Below, in pieces: positions 26,155 to 33,872 of a DNA stretch of 64,000 nt. Each line of letters starts with the position of its first letter. Positions within the stretch are counted from its first letter, which is position 1. Origin of the DNA: Patulibacter minatonensis DSM 18081 (GTDB lineage Bacteria > Actinomycetota > Thermoleophilia > Solirubrobacterales > Solirubrobacteraceae); the NCBI RefSeq assembly GCF_000519325.1, contig NZ_KI912613.1, forward strand, positions 2,461,029-2,525,028. The letters run 5' to 3'. Below the pieces are notes generated by a model. The model saw nothing but the letters and a program-made list of their open reading frames with translations, was not told where the DNA came from and did no database searches. A program made the position numbers and the translations under genes.

Positions 26155-27756
26155 ATGACCGCGTTCGCAGACCTCCGCCTCTCCGAGCCCGTCCTCGAGG
26201 CGCTGCGCGACATCGGCTACGAGAAGCCCAGCCCCATCCAGGAGCAGGGCATCCCACCGATGCTGGAGGGCCGCGACGTCATCGGCCAGGCGCAGACCGG
26301 CTCGGGCAAGACGGCGGCGTTCGGCGTGCCGATCATCGAGTACGTCGATCCGACGAGCAGCGACACCCAGGCGCTGGTCCTGACGCCGACCCGCGAGCTC
26401 TGCATCCAGGTCACGCAGGCGATCCGCGGCTTCGGGGCGCGGAAGAACGTCGAGGTCGTCGCCACGTTCGGCGGCGCCCCGATCCGCGAGCAGATCTCCC
26501 GCCTGCGCTCCGGCGCCCACGTCGTCGTCGGCACCGTCGGCCGCGTGCTCGACCTCATCGATCGCGGCGCGCTCCAGCTGTCCTCCTGCCGTTTCGTCGT
26601 GCTCGACGAGGCCGACGAGATGCTCGACCTCGGCTTCCTCGACGACGTCGAGAAGATCCTCCGCCGCACCCCGTCCGGCCGGCAGACGGCGCTGTTCTCC
26701 GCCACGATGGCGCCGCCGATCCGCAAGCTCGCGGACAACTTCCTCTACGAGCCCGAGCACGTGAAGGTGAAGTCCGACACGCTGACGGTCGACAGCGTGG
26801 AGCAGTTCTTCGTCGAGGTCCCCTCGAAGGACAAGCCCGAGCAGCTGGCCGAGGTCATCGCCGCCGAGCGCCCGCGCCAGGCGATCGTCTTCTGCCGCAC
26901 GAAGATCGGCACCGACCGGCTCTTCCGCCTGCTGCGGGACCGCGGCAACAACGTCCGCGCCCTGCACGGCGACCTCTCCCAGGGCCAGCGCGACGGCGTG
27001 ATGCTCGCGTTCAAGGGCGGCCGCGTGCCGATCCTCGTCGCCACCGACGTCGCGGCCCGCGGACTCGACATCTCGACGGTCACCCACGTCGTCAACTACG
27101 ACGTCCCGCGCTCGCCCGACACCTACGTCCACCGCATCGGCCGCACCGGCCGCGCGGGCGCCACCGGCCGGGCGATCACCTTCGTCGAGCCGAAGCAGGG
27201 CCGCGAGCGCGAGGCGATCGAGGAGCACGTCGGCATCCCGATGACCCCGTGGGCCAAGGGCGCCACCACGCCGACGGGCGACCGGCACGCCGCCGCCACG
27301 CGCGCCGCGGCGAAGGGCGAGGCCCCGGCCGAGGTCGTCGAGGAGGCCCCGGCGGACGTCGTCGCCGAGGCCGGTCCCGCCGTCGCCGGTGCACCGGCCG
27401 ACGCGCCGACCGCCGAGGCAGCGCCCGTCGAGGCCGCCCCCGAGGCGAGCACCGACGAGGAGCCTCGCCGCCGCCAGAAGCCGCGCCGTGGCCGCAAGCC
27501 GCAGATCCACCACGACGCCGACGAGCCCGGCACCCGCATCGTGCTGGTCCCGGGCGCCGACGACGGCCTCGCGATCCGCGACCTCGTCGAGGCCATCACG
27601 TCGTCGACCGGCCTCGACGGCGAGGCCGTCCGCGGCGTCTCGGTGCTCGAGCACTTCTCCTTCGCGACGATCCCGTCCTCCGGCGCCGCCGACGCGGTCG
27701 AGGCGATCAACGCCGCCGGCGGCCAGGTGCGCGCCGAGGTCCTGCTCGCCGACTGA
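26155..27756 (+). CDS. DEAD-box ATP-dependent RNA helicase
   Basis: This enzyme unwinds structured RNA (ribosome assembly, mRNA turnover, cold adaptation). The 533 residues show, in order, the Q motif (YEKPSPIQEQGIPPML), motif I AQTGSGKT, Ia PTRELCIQV, Ib GTVGRVLD, II DEAD, III SAT, IV VFCRTKIG, V RGLDISTVTHVVNYD and VI HRIGRTGRAG. An Ala/Pro/Glu-rich linker (about 385-450) leads to a basic stretch (RRRQKPRRGRKPQ) and a C-terminal DbpA-type RNA-binding domain (about 460-533), as in DeaD/CsdA. It is monocistronic. The last codons (EVLLAD) are echoed by imperfect repeats just downstream. Confidence 0.93.
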   Translation: MTAFADLRLSEPVLEALRDIGYEKPSPIQEQGIPPMLEGRDVIGQAQTGSGKTAAFGVPIIEYVDPTSSDTQALVLTPTRELCIQVTQAIRGFGARKNVEVVATFGGAPIREQISRLRSGAHVVVGTVGRVLDLIDRGALQLSSCRFVVLDEADEMLDLGFLDDVEKILRRTPSGRQTALFSATMAPPIRKLADNFLYEPEHVKVKSDTLTVDSVEQFFVEVPSKDKPEQLAEVIAAERPRQAIVFCRTKIGTDRLFRLLRDRGNNVRALHGDLSQGQRDGVMLAFKGGRVPILVATDVAARGLDISTVTHVVNYDVPRSPDTYVHRIGRTGRAGATGRAITFVEPKQGREREAIEEHVGIPMTPWAKGATTPTGDRHAAATRAAAKGEAPAEVVEEAPADVVAEAGPAVAGAPADAPTAEAAPVEAAPEASTDEEPRRRQKPRRGRKPQIHHDADEPGTRIVLVPGADDGLAIRDLVEAITSSTGLDGEAVRGVSVLEHFSFATIPSSGAADAVEAINAAGGQVRAEVLLAD

Positions 27757-27857
27757 TCCGTGGGCGGGGCCTCGGCCGGAGCCCCGCTCCGAGGTCCTGC
27801 TCGCCGGCCGATCCACGGCCGGTGGGCGCGCTCCGAGGTCCTGCTCCCCGATCGATC
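27734..27857. repeat. Three degenerate copies of the helicase 3' end
   Basis: CCGAGGTCCTGCTCGCCGA at the end of the helicase gene (27734) recurs at 27789 and, with changes, at 27833, each time followed by a GATC core. Spacing is 55 and 44 bases. The rest of the 289-base gap to 28046 is GC-rich and holds no gene that I can support. Confidence 0.6.
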
Positions 27858-28032
27858 TGCGGCCCGGGGTCGCGCGGTGTCGCACAGGCGGGACGCCCTC
27901 GACGGCCACGCGGCGCCGGGCGCCCGCAGCGGAGGCCGGGCCGCGAAGGCGGCGCCTCCCCGCTCGCCGGGGGCGCGGGTCGACGCCGTCCGCGCGGGTC
28001 CCGGGCCGGCGCACCGGGGGGCCGGTGGTCGC

Positions 28033-28038
28033 TACGCT
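28033..28038 (+). promoter_or_regulatory. -10 box of a leaderless-type promoter (zinc-ribbon protein)
   Basis: TACGCT ends seven bases before the GTG at 28046, favouring that start over the ATG at 28103. Confidence 0.45.
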
Positions 28039-28045
28039 CTCCGGC

Positions 28046-29053
28046 GTGAGCACGCCGTCCGAGCCCCAGGTCCAAGGCCCGACCGACCCCGCATCCGCCA
28101 GCATGGTCCGCGTCTGCGACCGCTGCGGCACCGTCTGCGCGGCCGACCAGGAGTGGTGCCTGAACTGCGGCGTGCGGATGACCGAGACCAGCCAGCGCCT
28201 GCCCGGGCTCCGGGCCGCCGGCCTCGTCGTCGCCCTCGCCGTGCTCCTCGCCGGCGGCGCGGCCGCGGCGTCCTACGCCGCGCTCCGCGGCGACGCCCGC
28301 AAGACCGCCAACGTCCCGGGGCCGACGACCACCGCACCCCCGGTCGCGCAGACGCCCGTGCCGACGACCCCCGTGACGCCCGCGCCCGTCGCCCCGACGG
28401 CGACGACTCCGCCGACCACCACGGCCAAGAAGGCGCCGACGACGTCGACGCCCAAGGCCACACCGGCCCCGTCGACGGGCGACGCGACCCCGAACTCCGG
28501 CTCGTCCGGTTCGTCGGGCTCGTCCGGCTCCTCGAACGGCAGCACCGGCACGACGACCACCACGAAGACGACCCCGACCACGACGAAGACGACGCCGACG
28601 ACCCCGTCGGGCCCGATCACCTTCGCGTCGGGCCAGGGCTCGATCTACGACCCCGCGAACGTCGCGGCGGACACCGGCGACGAGCCGAAGGCGATCGACG
28701 GCAGCACCGGCACGAGCTGGAAGTTCACGCTCAAGGACGGTCAGACCGGCGGCCTGGGCTACGTCCTCGACTTCGACGACCCGACGACGATCCGGAAGCT
28801 GAAGATCTCGACCGCGACCTCGGGCCTGAAGGTCAAGATCTTCGGGACGGCGAAGTCGGGCACGCTGCCGAAGGACGAGCTCGACGCCGCGTGGGAGACC
28901 ATCGCCAGCGAGCGGTCGCTGAAGTCGGGGAGCACCACCGTCCCGCTGAAGGCGCTGAGCGGCGCGACGACGAAGTACCGCCACGTCCTCGTGTTCTTCA
29001 CGACGGTCCCCGACGGCACCGCGACGATCCGCGAGTTCACCGCCTCTCGCTGA
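28046..29053 (+). CDS. Zinc-ribbon, single-pass membrane protein with discoidin-like domain
   Basis: The 335-residue protein has three parts. A cytoplasmic zinc ribbon (CDRCGTVCAADQEWCLNCG, about residues 23-41) with two CxxC knuckles precedes one membrane helix (LVVALAVLLAGGAAAASYAA, about 59-78). A long Thr/Pro/Ser linker (about 90-195) leads to an extracellular beta-rich domain (about 200-335; AIDGSTGTSWKF and LGYVLDFDDPTTIRKL) resembling F5/8 type C or discoidin folds. Actinobacterial proteins of this layout are often associated with virulence-factor MviN or serine/threonine kinase loci, but here it stands alone. It probably links a cytoplasmic signal to the cell surface; the ligand is unknown. 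Confidence 0.75.
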   Translation: MSTPSEPQVQGPTDPASASMVRVCDRCGTVCAADQEWCLNCGVRMTETSQRLPGLRAAGLVVALAVLLAGGAAAASYAALRGDARKTANVPGPTTTAPPVAQTPVPTTPVTPAPVAPTATTPPTTTAKKAPTTSTPKATPAPSTGDATPNSGSSGSSGSSGSSNGSTGTTTTTKTTPTTTKTTPTTPSGPITFASGQGSIYDPANVAADTGDEPKAIDGSTGTSWKFTLKDGQTGGLGYVLDFDDPTTIRKLKISTATSGLKVKIFGTAKSGTLPKDELDAAWETIASERSLKSGSTTVPLKALSGATTKYRHVLVFFTTVPDGTATIREFTASR

Positions 29054-29101
29054 CCGGCCGGACCGGCGACTCCCCTGCGGACCCCCGCGGCGGCGGGTCG
29101 T

Positions 29102-29120
29102 TAGGGTCCTGCGCAGGACC
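29102..29120 (+). promoter_or_regulatory. -10 box overlapped by a perfect 16-base palindrome (cyclophilin gene)
   Basis: TAGGGT (29102-29107) runs into GGTCCTGCGCAGGACC (29105-29120), a perfect palindrome lying over the expected start of transcription. It could be an operator or a 5' hairpin of the leader. Confidence 0.45.
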
Positions 29121-29173
29121 ATGCCCGGGGAGCACCGCACGGTGCCCCCACATCCGATCCCGGAGGAGCCCCA

Positions 29174-29632
29174 GTGAGCACCGCCACCATCAGCACCAGC
29201 GAGGGCGACGTCGTCTTCGAGCTGTTCGACGCCGACGCGCCGAAGACCGTCCAGAACTTCAAGGACCTCTCGGGGAAGGGCTTCTACGACGGCCTGATCT
29301 TCCACCGGGTGATCGCCGACTTCATGATCCAGGGCGGCTGCCCCCAGGGCACCGGCACGGGCGGCCCGGGCTACGAGTTCGAGGACGAGATCAACGAGCA
29401 CAAGATCGTCCGTGGCACCCTCGCGATGGCGAACGCCGGCCCGAACACCAACGGCTCGCAGTTCTTCATCGTCACCGCCGACGCCACTCCGTGGCTCGAC
29501 GGCAAGCACACCGCCTTCGGCCAGGTCACCGCCGGCGAGGACGTCGTCCAGCGCATCGGCACGACGCCGACCGCCGCGGGCGACCGCCCCGTCACCCCGA
29601 TCGAGATCCGCTCGATCAAGATCGAGGGCTGA
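29174..29632 (+). CDS. Cyclophilin-type peptidyl-prolyl cis-trans isomerase
   Basis: This 152-residue cytoplasmic cyclophilin catalyses proline isomerisation during protein folding. It is a single-domain protein without signal peptide. [13 protein letters not shown] contains the catalytic Arg; [20 protein letters not shown] supplies the Gln/Phe of the pocket and the Trp typical of cyclosporin-sensitive forms; KHTAFGQV completes the motif. GTG start with GGAGGAG five bases upstream, so unlike many neighbours this gene has a leader of about 60 bases. It is followed by a strong hairpin. Confidence 0.93.
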   Translation: MSTATISTSEGDVVFELFDADAPKTVQNFKDLSGKGFYDGLIFHRVIADFMIQGGCPQGTGTGGPGYEFEDEINEHKIVRGTLAMANAGPNTNGSQFFIVTADATPWLDGKHTAFGQVTAGEDVVQRIGTTPTAAGDRPVTPIEIRSIKIEG

Positions 29633-29668
29633 GCCCTCCCGCGGCGCTGCCGCCGCGGACCGCAGGAC

Positions 29669-29696
29669 CGAGGGCCCGCCGACCGGCGGGTCCTCG
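29669..29696 (+). terminator. Hairpin terminator after the cyclophilin gene
   Basis: A 12-bp stem (one G-T pair) around a GACC loop starts 37 bases after the stop and is followed by TCGTTCC. The remaining gap to 29977 (344 bases in all) contains the 29920 operator and the 29964 -10 box, and nothing else that I recognise. Confidence 0.6.
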
Positions 29697-29919
29697 TCGT
29701 TCCCGGGCGGGGCGGCCGGCCGGGCCGAGCGCGTTGGCCGGCCGGCGGGTGCGTGTCGGGTTCGGTCCCTGGGCGGTACGCGATTCGACGCGGAGGGACT
29801 GACCGTTCGTGCCGTGCCGGCCGCGCACGGCTGATCCGCGGCCCGACGCGCCATGCCCCGCTCCTGGTTCGTGACCCGACGCGACGCGCCCCGCGTCCGG
29901 CCCTCGCCCGCCAAGAACA

Positions 29920-29933
29920 TGACGCCAACGTCA
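29920..29933 (+). promoter_or_regulatory. Palindromic operator candidate TGACGCCAACGTCA
   Basis: TGACG arms flank a 4-base centre, 43 bases before the aldehyde dehydrogenase start and 30 bases before its -10 box. It matches the sites at 1920 and 35614. Confidence 0.5.
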
Positions 29934-29963
29934 CCTTTCGTCGCGCCGGGAGCCTACGCGCGG

Positions 29964-29969
29964 TAGGGT
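29964..29969 (+). promoter_or_regulatory. -10 box of a leaderless-type promoter (aldehyde dehydrogenase)
   Basis: TAGGGT ends seven bases before the ATG at 29977. Confidence 0.5.
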
Positions 29970-29976
29970 CGACGGC

Positions 29977-31536
29977 ATGAGCACGCAGGAGCAGGCGCCC
30001 GAGAAGGCCGACGGTCCGTCGTCGGCGCAGGAGAAGCCGGTCCAGAAGGCCGTGATCGACCCGGCCACCGGCCAGACGATCGCGTGGGTCGACGAGCTCG
30101 GCCCGGCGGACGCGCAGAAGGCCGCCGCCCGCGGCCGCGCCGTCCAGCCCGCGTGGGAGGCCCTCGGCTTCGAGGGGCGCGCCCGCGTCATGCGCCGCGC
30201 GCAGAAGTGGGTGACCGACCACGCCGACGAGCTGATCGCCACGATCGTGTCGGAGACCGGCAAGGCCTGGGAGGACGCCCAGGCCGCCGAGGTCATGTAC
30301 GCCGCCGCCGCGTTCGGGCACTGGGCCGACCACGCCGGCGACCTGCTGGCCGACGAGCGGATCAAGGTCTCCTCGCCGCTCCTGAAGGGCAAGAAGGTCC
30401 TCACCCGCCACGCGCCGCTCGGGCTCGTCGGGGTCATCGCCCCCTGGAACTACCCGTTCACCAACGGCTTCGGCGACTGCATCCCGGCGCTCATGGCCGG
30501 CAACAGCGTGCTGCTGAAACCCGCCGAGAAGACGCCGCTGACCTCGCTCCTGATGGCCCGCGCGCTGAAGGAGTGCGGGCTGCCCGACGGCGTCATGCAG
30601 GTCCTGACCGGCAAGGGCTCGGTCCTCGGTGAGGCCCTCGTCGACGTCGTGGACATGATCATGTTCACCGGCTCGACCCCCGTCGGCCGCCGCATCGGCG
30701 CGCGCGCCGGCGAGCGCCTGATCCCGTGCTCGCTGGAGCTCGGCGGCAAGGACCCGTTCATCGTCTGCGCCGACGCCGACCTCGAGCGCGCCGCCAACCA
30801 CGCGCTCTACTACTCGATGTTCAACACGGGCCAGACCTGCATCTCGGTCGAGCGCGTGTACGTCGAGGCCCCGGTGTACGACGAGTTCGTCGCGAAGGTC
30901 GCCAAGAAGGCGAAGAAGCTCCGCAACGACCGCCCGACGGGGCCCGGCGCGACCGAGGTCGGCGCGCTGACGATCGAGAGCCAGGTCGCCACGGTCACCG
31001 AGCACGTCGAGGACGCCCGCAAGAAGGGCGCGACGATCATCGCCGGCGGCAACCCGGATCCGGACAAGCCCGGCTGGTGGTACCCGCCGACGGTCCTCAC
31101 CGACGTCGACCACACCATGGAGTGCATGACGGAGGAGACCTTCGGGCCGACGCTGCCGATCATGAAGGTCGCCGACGTCGAGGAGGCCATCCGCCTGGCC
31201 AACGACAGCCCCTACGGCCTGATGGCGTCCGTCTTCACGAAGGACATGGTCAAGGGCGAGCAGATCGCGCGCCGGATCCAGGCCGGTTCGGTCCACGTCA
31301 ACGACGCCCTGATCGGCTACACCGCGCTCGAGGCCCCGATGGGCGGCTGGAAGGACTCCGGCCTCGGCGCTCGCCACGGCGCACCCGGCATCCGCAAGTA
31401 CACGAACTCGCAGACGCTGATCCTCTCGAAGTACCACCTGAAGAAGGAGCCGCAGGTCTACCCGTACACGGGCCGTGGCTTCAAGCTCCTGACCCGCGTG
31501 ACGCGCCTCTTCTACGGGCGCGGCGCGCGGGACTGA
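29977..31536 (+). CDS. NAD(P)-dependent aldehyde dehydrogenase
   Basis: This aldehyde dehydrogenase superfamily enzyme (519 residues) oxidises an aldehyde to its acid. Motifs: VIAPWNYPFTNGFGDCIPAL (cofactor site), FTGSTPVGRR (Rossmann glycine), Glu254 in LELGGKDPFIV (general base) and Cys288 in GQTCISVERVYV (nucleophile), then EETFGPTLPIMK. A Gln/Glu/Lys-rich 25-residue extension starts the protein. It resembles the succinic-semialdehyde/coniferyl-aldehyde group, but the C-terminal FKLLTRVTRLFYGRG tail suggests membrane association and a fatty or long-chain aldehyde. The palindrome upstream links it to the CoA ligase and GMC oxidoreductase. Confidence 0.9.
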   Translation: MSTQEQAPEKADGPSSAQEKPVQKAVIDPATGQTIAWVDELGPADAQKAAARGRAVQPAWEALGFEGRARVMRRAQKWVTDHADELIATIVSETGKAWEDAQAAEVMYAAAAFGHWADHAGDLLADERIKVSSPLLKGKKVLTRHAPLGLVGVIAPWNYPFTNGFGDCIPALMAGNSVLLKPAEKTPLTSLLMARALKECGLPDGVMQVLTGKGSVLGEALVDVVDMIMFTGSTPVGRRIGARAGERLIPCSLELGGKDPFIVCADADLERAANHALYYSMFNTGQTCISVERVYVEAPVYDEFVAKVAKKAKKLRNDRPTGPGATEVGALTIESQVATVTEHVEDARKKGATIIAGGNPDPDKPGWWYPPTVLTDVDHTMECMTEETFGPTLPIMKVADVEEAIRLANDSPYGLMASVFTKDMVKGEQIARRIQAGSVHVNDALIGYTALEAPMGGWKDSGLGARHGAPGIRKYTNSQTLILSKYHLKKEPQVYPYTGRGFKLLTRVTRLFYGRGARD

Positions 31537-31548
31537 GCGACGGGACTC

Positions 31549-31564
31549 AGCCTGGTTGCAGGCT
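31549..31564. terminator. Small hairpin between convergent genes
   Basis: AGCCTG and CAGGCT pair around GTTG in the 27-base gap between the aldehyde dehydrogenase and the Cys-repeat gene. It is weak, with no T-run. Confidence 0.35.
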
Positions 31565-32019
31565 CAAGCGGCCGCGGTCTCGCGGCCGTCGACGCCGTGC
31601 TCGTTCACGGCGTAGCGCAGCCCCACGCAGCCGGTGCAGCCCACGCAGCCGATGCAGTCCGTGCAGTCGGCGCAGAACGCGCAGGCCATGCACCGGGTGC
31701 AGCGCGCGCAGAGAAAGAGCGCCACGGACGACGCGATGCGGAAGCTCCCGGCGACCGCGGCGCTCGTGCGCACGCCGATCGACCCGGCGACCGCCGCCGA
31801 CGCCGCCACACCGACGGAGCCCGCCACGGCGGCGCAGGCGACGACGCCGACCGACCCGGCGACCGCGGTGCCGGCGGCGACGCCCACGGAGCCCGAGACC
31901 GCATCGACGGCCGCGACGCCCACGGAGCGGTCGACGGCGTCCCCGACCGAGAGGGCGAGGCGCGGCGGCGCAGGGCCGTCGTCCAGGAGCAGCGCCCCGA
32001 TGCGCTCGAGGCCGCTCAT
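31564..32019 (-). CDS. Repeat protein with 12-residue repeats and ten Cys-X-X units
   Basis: I know no family for this 151-residue product. A 30-residue start (MSGLERIGALLLDDGPAP) is followed by six 12-residue repeats with core S-V-G-V (Ser at 32, 44, 56, 68, 80, 92; AVAGSVGVAASA is the clearest). Then ten cysteines sit at exactly every third residue, 104-131 (CARCTRCMACAFCADC, then CTDCIGCVGCTGC). The tail is polar. Cys-X-X runs occur in the heterocycloanthracin/sonorensin peptides of Bacillus, but no homology is claimed; metal binding, lipidation or a solenoid are alternatives. The ATG overlaps the HAD hydrolase stop as ATGA, which favours this strand over an opposing open frame. Third gene of the APH-HAD operon. 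Confidence 0.65.
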   Translation of the reverse strand: MSGLERIGALLLDDGPAPPRLALSVGDAVDRSVGVAAVDAVSGSVGVAAGTAVAGSVGVVACAAVAGSVGVAASAAVAGSIGVRTSAAVAGSFRIASSVALFLCARCTRCMACAFCADCTDCIGCVGCTGCVGLRYAVNEHGVDGRETAAA

Positions 32020-32720
32020 CGGAGTGGCACCCCGAAGAGGGCCTCGAGCTGGGGAATGGTCTCCTCGGCGGAGCGGTGCAGGACCGTGCGCATCCCGAGC
32101 TCCTCGGCCGCCGGCAGGTTGAAGGTCAGGTCGTCCACGAACACGCACTCCGTCGGGGGCAGGCCGATGCGCTCGGCCCCGGTGAGGAAGATCTGTGGCG
32201 CGGGCTTGCGGATCCGCTCCTCGTGGCTCAGCACCACGGCGTCGAACGCCTCCGTGAGCAGCGCGGTGTCGTACCGCATGCCGTCGCCCCAGGAGTTCGA
32301 GACCAGCCCGGTCCGGATCCCCGCGGCGCGAGCGGCGCGGACCATCCGCCCCATCGCCTCGTCCGGCTGCAGCGCGGCGAACATCCGGTGGACGAGGCCG
32401 TCGGCGCGGTCGGGCCGGAGGCCCGCCAGCGCGGCGAACGGCGGACCGAACCCGACGGTGTCGATCGCTCCGGCCTCGATGTCGATCAGGAGCTGCCGGG
32501 CCTCGGGATTCGTGCGGAACAGCTGCGCCAGCGACCCGGCCTCGAGGCCCTCGGCGACGGCGAACGCGTCGAACGCCTCGAAGACGCTGCTGGTCAGGAC
32601 GCCGCCGAAGTCGATCAGGAGGCCACGGGGTCGCTCGCCCTCGGACGCTGCGACGCCGGACGCCTCCGGGGCGCCGGAGGCGACGCCGGGACCGGACTCG
32701 CCCGACGCCGGGCCGCTCAC
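32016..32720 (-). CDS. HAD-superfamily hydrolase (ACAD10 N-domain type)
   Basis: The 234-residue phosphatase-like protein has, after a Ser/Gly/Glu-rich start, HAD motif I as LLIDFGGVLTSS (the second Asp of DxD replaced by Gly, as in the epoxide-hydrolase N-domain and ACAD10 subgroup), motif II VSNSWG, motif III lysine in RIRKPAPQIF and motif IV FVDDLTFN. Loss of the acid/base Asp suggests altered chemistry or a structural role. GTG start at 32720 overlaps the kinase stop as GTGA. In vertebrate ACAD10, HAD, APH and acyl-CoA dehydrogenase domains are fused; the separate HAD and APH genes here suggest the same pathway, with no ACAD gene adjacent. Confidence 0.82.
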   Translation of the reverse strand: MSGPASGESGPGVASGAPEASGVAASEGERPRGLLIDFGGVLTSSVFEAFDAFAVAEGLEAGSLAQLFRTNPEARQLLIDIEAGAIDTVGFGPPFAALAGLRPDRADGLVHRMFAALQPDEAMGRMVRAARAAGIRTGLVSNSWGDGMRYDTALLTEAFDAVVLSHEERIRKPAPQIFLTGAERIGLPPTECVFVDDLTFNLPAAEELGMRTVLHRSAEETIPQLEALFGVPLR

Positions 32721-33808
32721 GCGTCCTCCCCGTGCGCGATCGCGAGCGAGTAGCGGGCGATCTCCGGGATCTTCTCGCCGAGCCCCGCGAAGAACGGGTC
32801 GTCGCCCGCGCCCGCGAGGTGCCGCTTGTAGGAGCCCTCCAGGAAGACGCAGGCCTTCCAGCCGGCTAGCGTCTGGTGCCAGCGGACGTCGCCGACGTCG
32901 CGGCCCGACCGCTCCGCGTAGCGGTCGACGATGTCCTGCCGCGACGGGAAGCCGGGCTCGGCCGTGACCGACGACATCGCCGCGAGCGGCCCGGAGTCGA
33001 TCCCGGCGGCCGCGTAGTTCGCGGTCAGGTAGCCGACGTCGGCGAGCGGGTCGCCGATCGTCGCGAGCTCCCAGTCGAAGATCGCGGCCAGGTGGGGCGG
33101 CGCGTCGGCGGGCCCCGCGCCGTACATGACGTTGCCCATCCGGTAGTCGCCGTGGACGAGCGTGGACTCCGCCTGCTCCGGGCGATGGGCGGTCAGCCAG
33201 GCGAGGAGCTCGTCGACCTCGGCGAGCTCGCGGGTGCGGTTGTGGTCCCACAGCCCGGAGAAGCGCCGGAGCTGCCGCTCGAGGTAGGCGTTGTCGCCCT
33301 TGCCGAACCACTCGAGCCCGGCGGCGCGCCAGTCGACGGCGTGGAGCTCGACGAGGCCGTCGACGAGCTCGTCGACCAGCGCGTCGCGCGCGGCGGGGGC
33401 GTCGAAGCGCGCCGGGAGCTCCTCGCCGATGACGTCGCCGTGGACCTGCTCCATCACGTAGAACGGCACGCCCAGGAGCGCGTCGTCCTCGTGCAGCAGC
33501 AGGACCTTCGGCGTGCGGACGTCCTGGGACTCCAGCCCCTGGAGGAGCCGCGCCTCGCGGACCACGTCGTGGGCGCTCGGCGGCAGCGGCGGCCGCGGGG
33601 GCCGGCGCAGGACGACGTCGGCCCCGGTGCGCGACAAGAGGTACGTGATGTTGCTGTGCCCGTCGCCGATCATCCGCGCGTCGATCGGTCCGGAGCCGAT
33701 CCCCGCCGCGTCGAGCAGCTCCTCGAGCGGACCGAGGACGAGCAGCGGCGCACGGTCCTGGGCCGCGGCCTCCTCCGGGGTCTGGACGACGAGGGCGCTC
33801 TCCGGCAT
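32717..33808 (-). CDS. APH-family kinase (ACAD10/11-like phosphotransferase)
   Basis: This 363-residue phosphotransferase belongs to the APH/choline-kinase fold. GDGHSNITYLLSRTGADVVL gives the nucleotide-binding loop, LRRPP the ATP lysine/arginine region, VHGDYRMGNVMY (about residues 215-226) the Brenner motif with catalytic Asp, and FDWELATIGDPLADVGY the metal-binding DWE. The D-V-G-Y and G-W-K segments are typical of the acyl-CoA dehydrogenase-associated kinases, which phosphorylate 4-hydroxyacyl-CoA, rather than antibiotic kinases. Translation is coupled to the HAD hydrolase. The specific substrate is inferred. Confidence 0.85.
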   Translation of the reverse strand: MPESALVVQTPEEAAAQDRAPLLVLGPLEELLDAAGIGSGPIDARMIGDGHSNITYLLSRTGADVVLRRPPRPPLPPSAHDVVREARLLQGLESQDVRTPKVLLLHEDDALLGVPFYVMEQVHGDVIGEELPARFDAPAARDALVDELVDGLVELHAVDWRAAGLEWFGKGDNAYLERQLRRFSGLWDHNRTRELAEVDELLAWLTAHRPEQAESTLVHGDYRMGNVMYGAGPADAPPHLAAIFDWELATIGDPLADVGYLTANYAAAGIDSGPLAAMSSVTAEPGFPSRQDIVDRYAERSGRDVGDVRWHQTLAGWKACVFLEGSYKRHLAGAGDDPFFAGLGEKIPEIARYSLAIAHGEDA

Positions 33809-33814
33809 GGGCGC

Positions 33815-33820
33815 AGGCTA
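33815..33820 (-). promoter_or_regulatory. -10 box of a leaderless-type promoter (APH-HAD operon)
   Basis: TAGCCT (within TATAGCCT) on the minus strand ends six bases before the ATG at 33808. Confidence 0.5.
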
Positions 33821-33860
33821 TATCGGCGGGACGGTCGTCGATCGGACGCTCGTGCCGACG

Positions 33861-33866
33861 TACACT
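33861..33866 (+). promoter_or_regulatory. -10 box of a leaderless-type promoter (small membrane protein operon)
   Basis: TACACT ends six bases before the GTG at 33873. Confidence 0.5.
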
Positions 33867-33872
33867 CGGGAC

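Noticed and set aside
31634..32122. Plus-strand frame with Thr/Pro/Ala repeats opposite the Cys-X-X gene
   Set aside because: It arises because the 36-bp repeat unit keeps all frames open. The minus frame is coupled to the HAD gene by ATGA and has the periodic Cys.
32717..33808. Aminoglycoside resistance kinase
   Set aside because: Kinase motifs fit the ACAD-associated group and it is coupled to a HAD gene; there is no resistance context.
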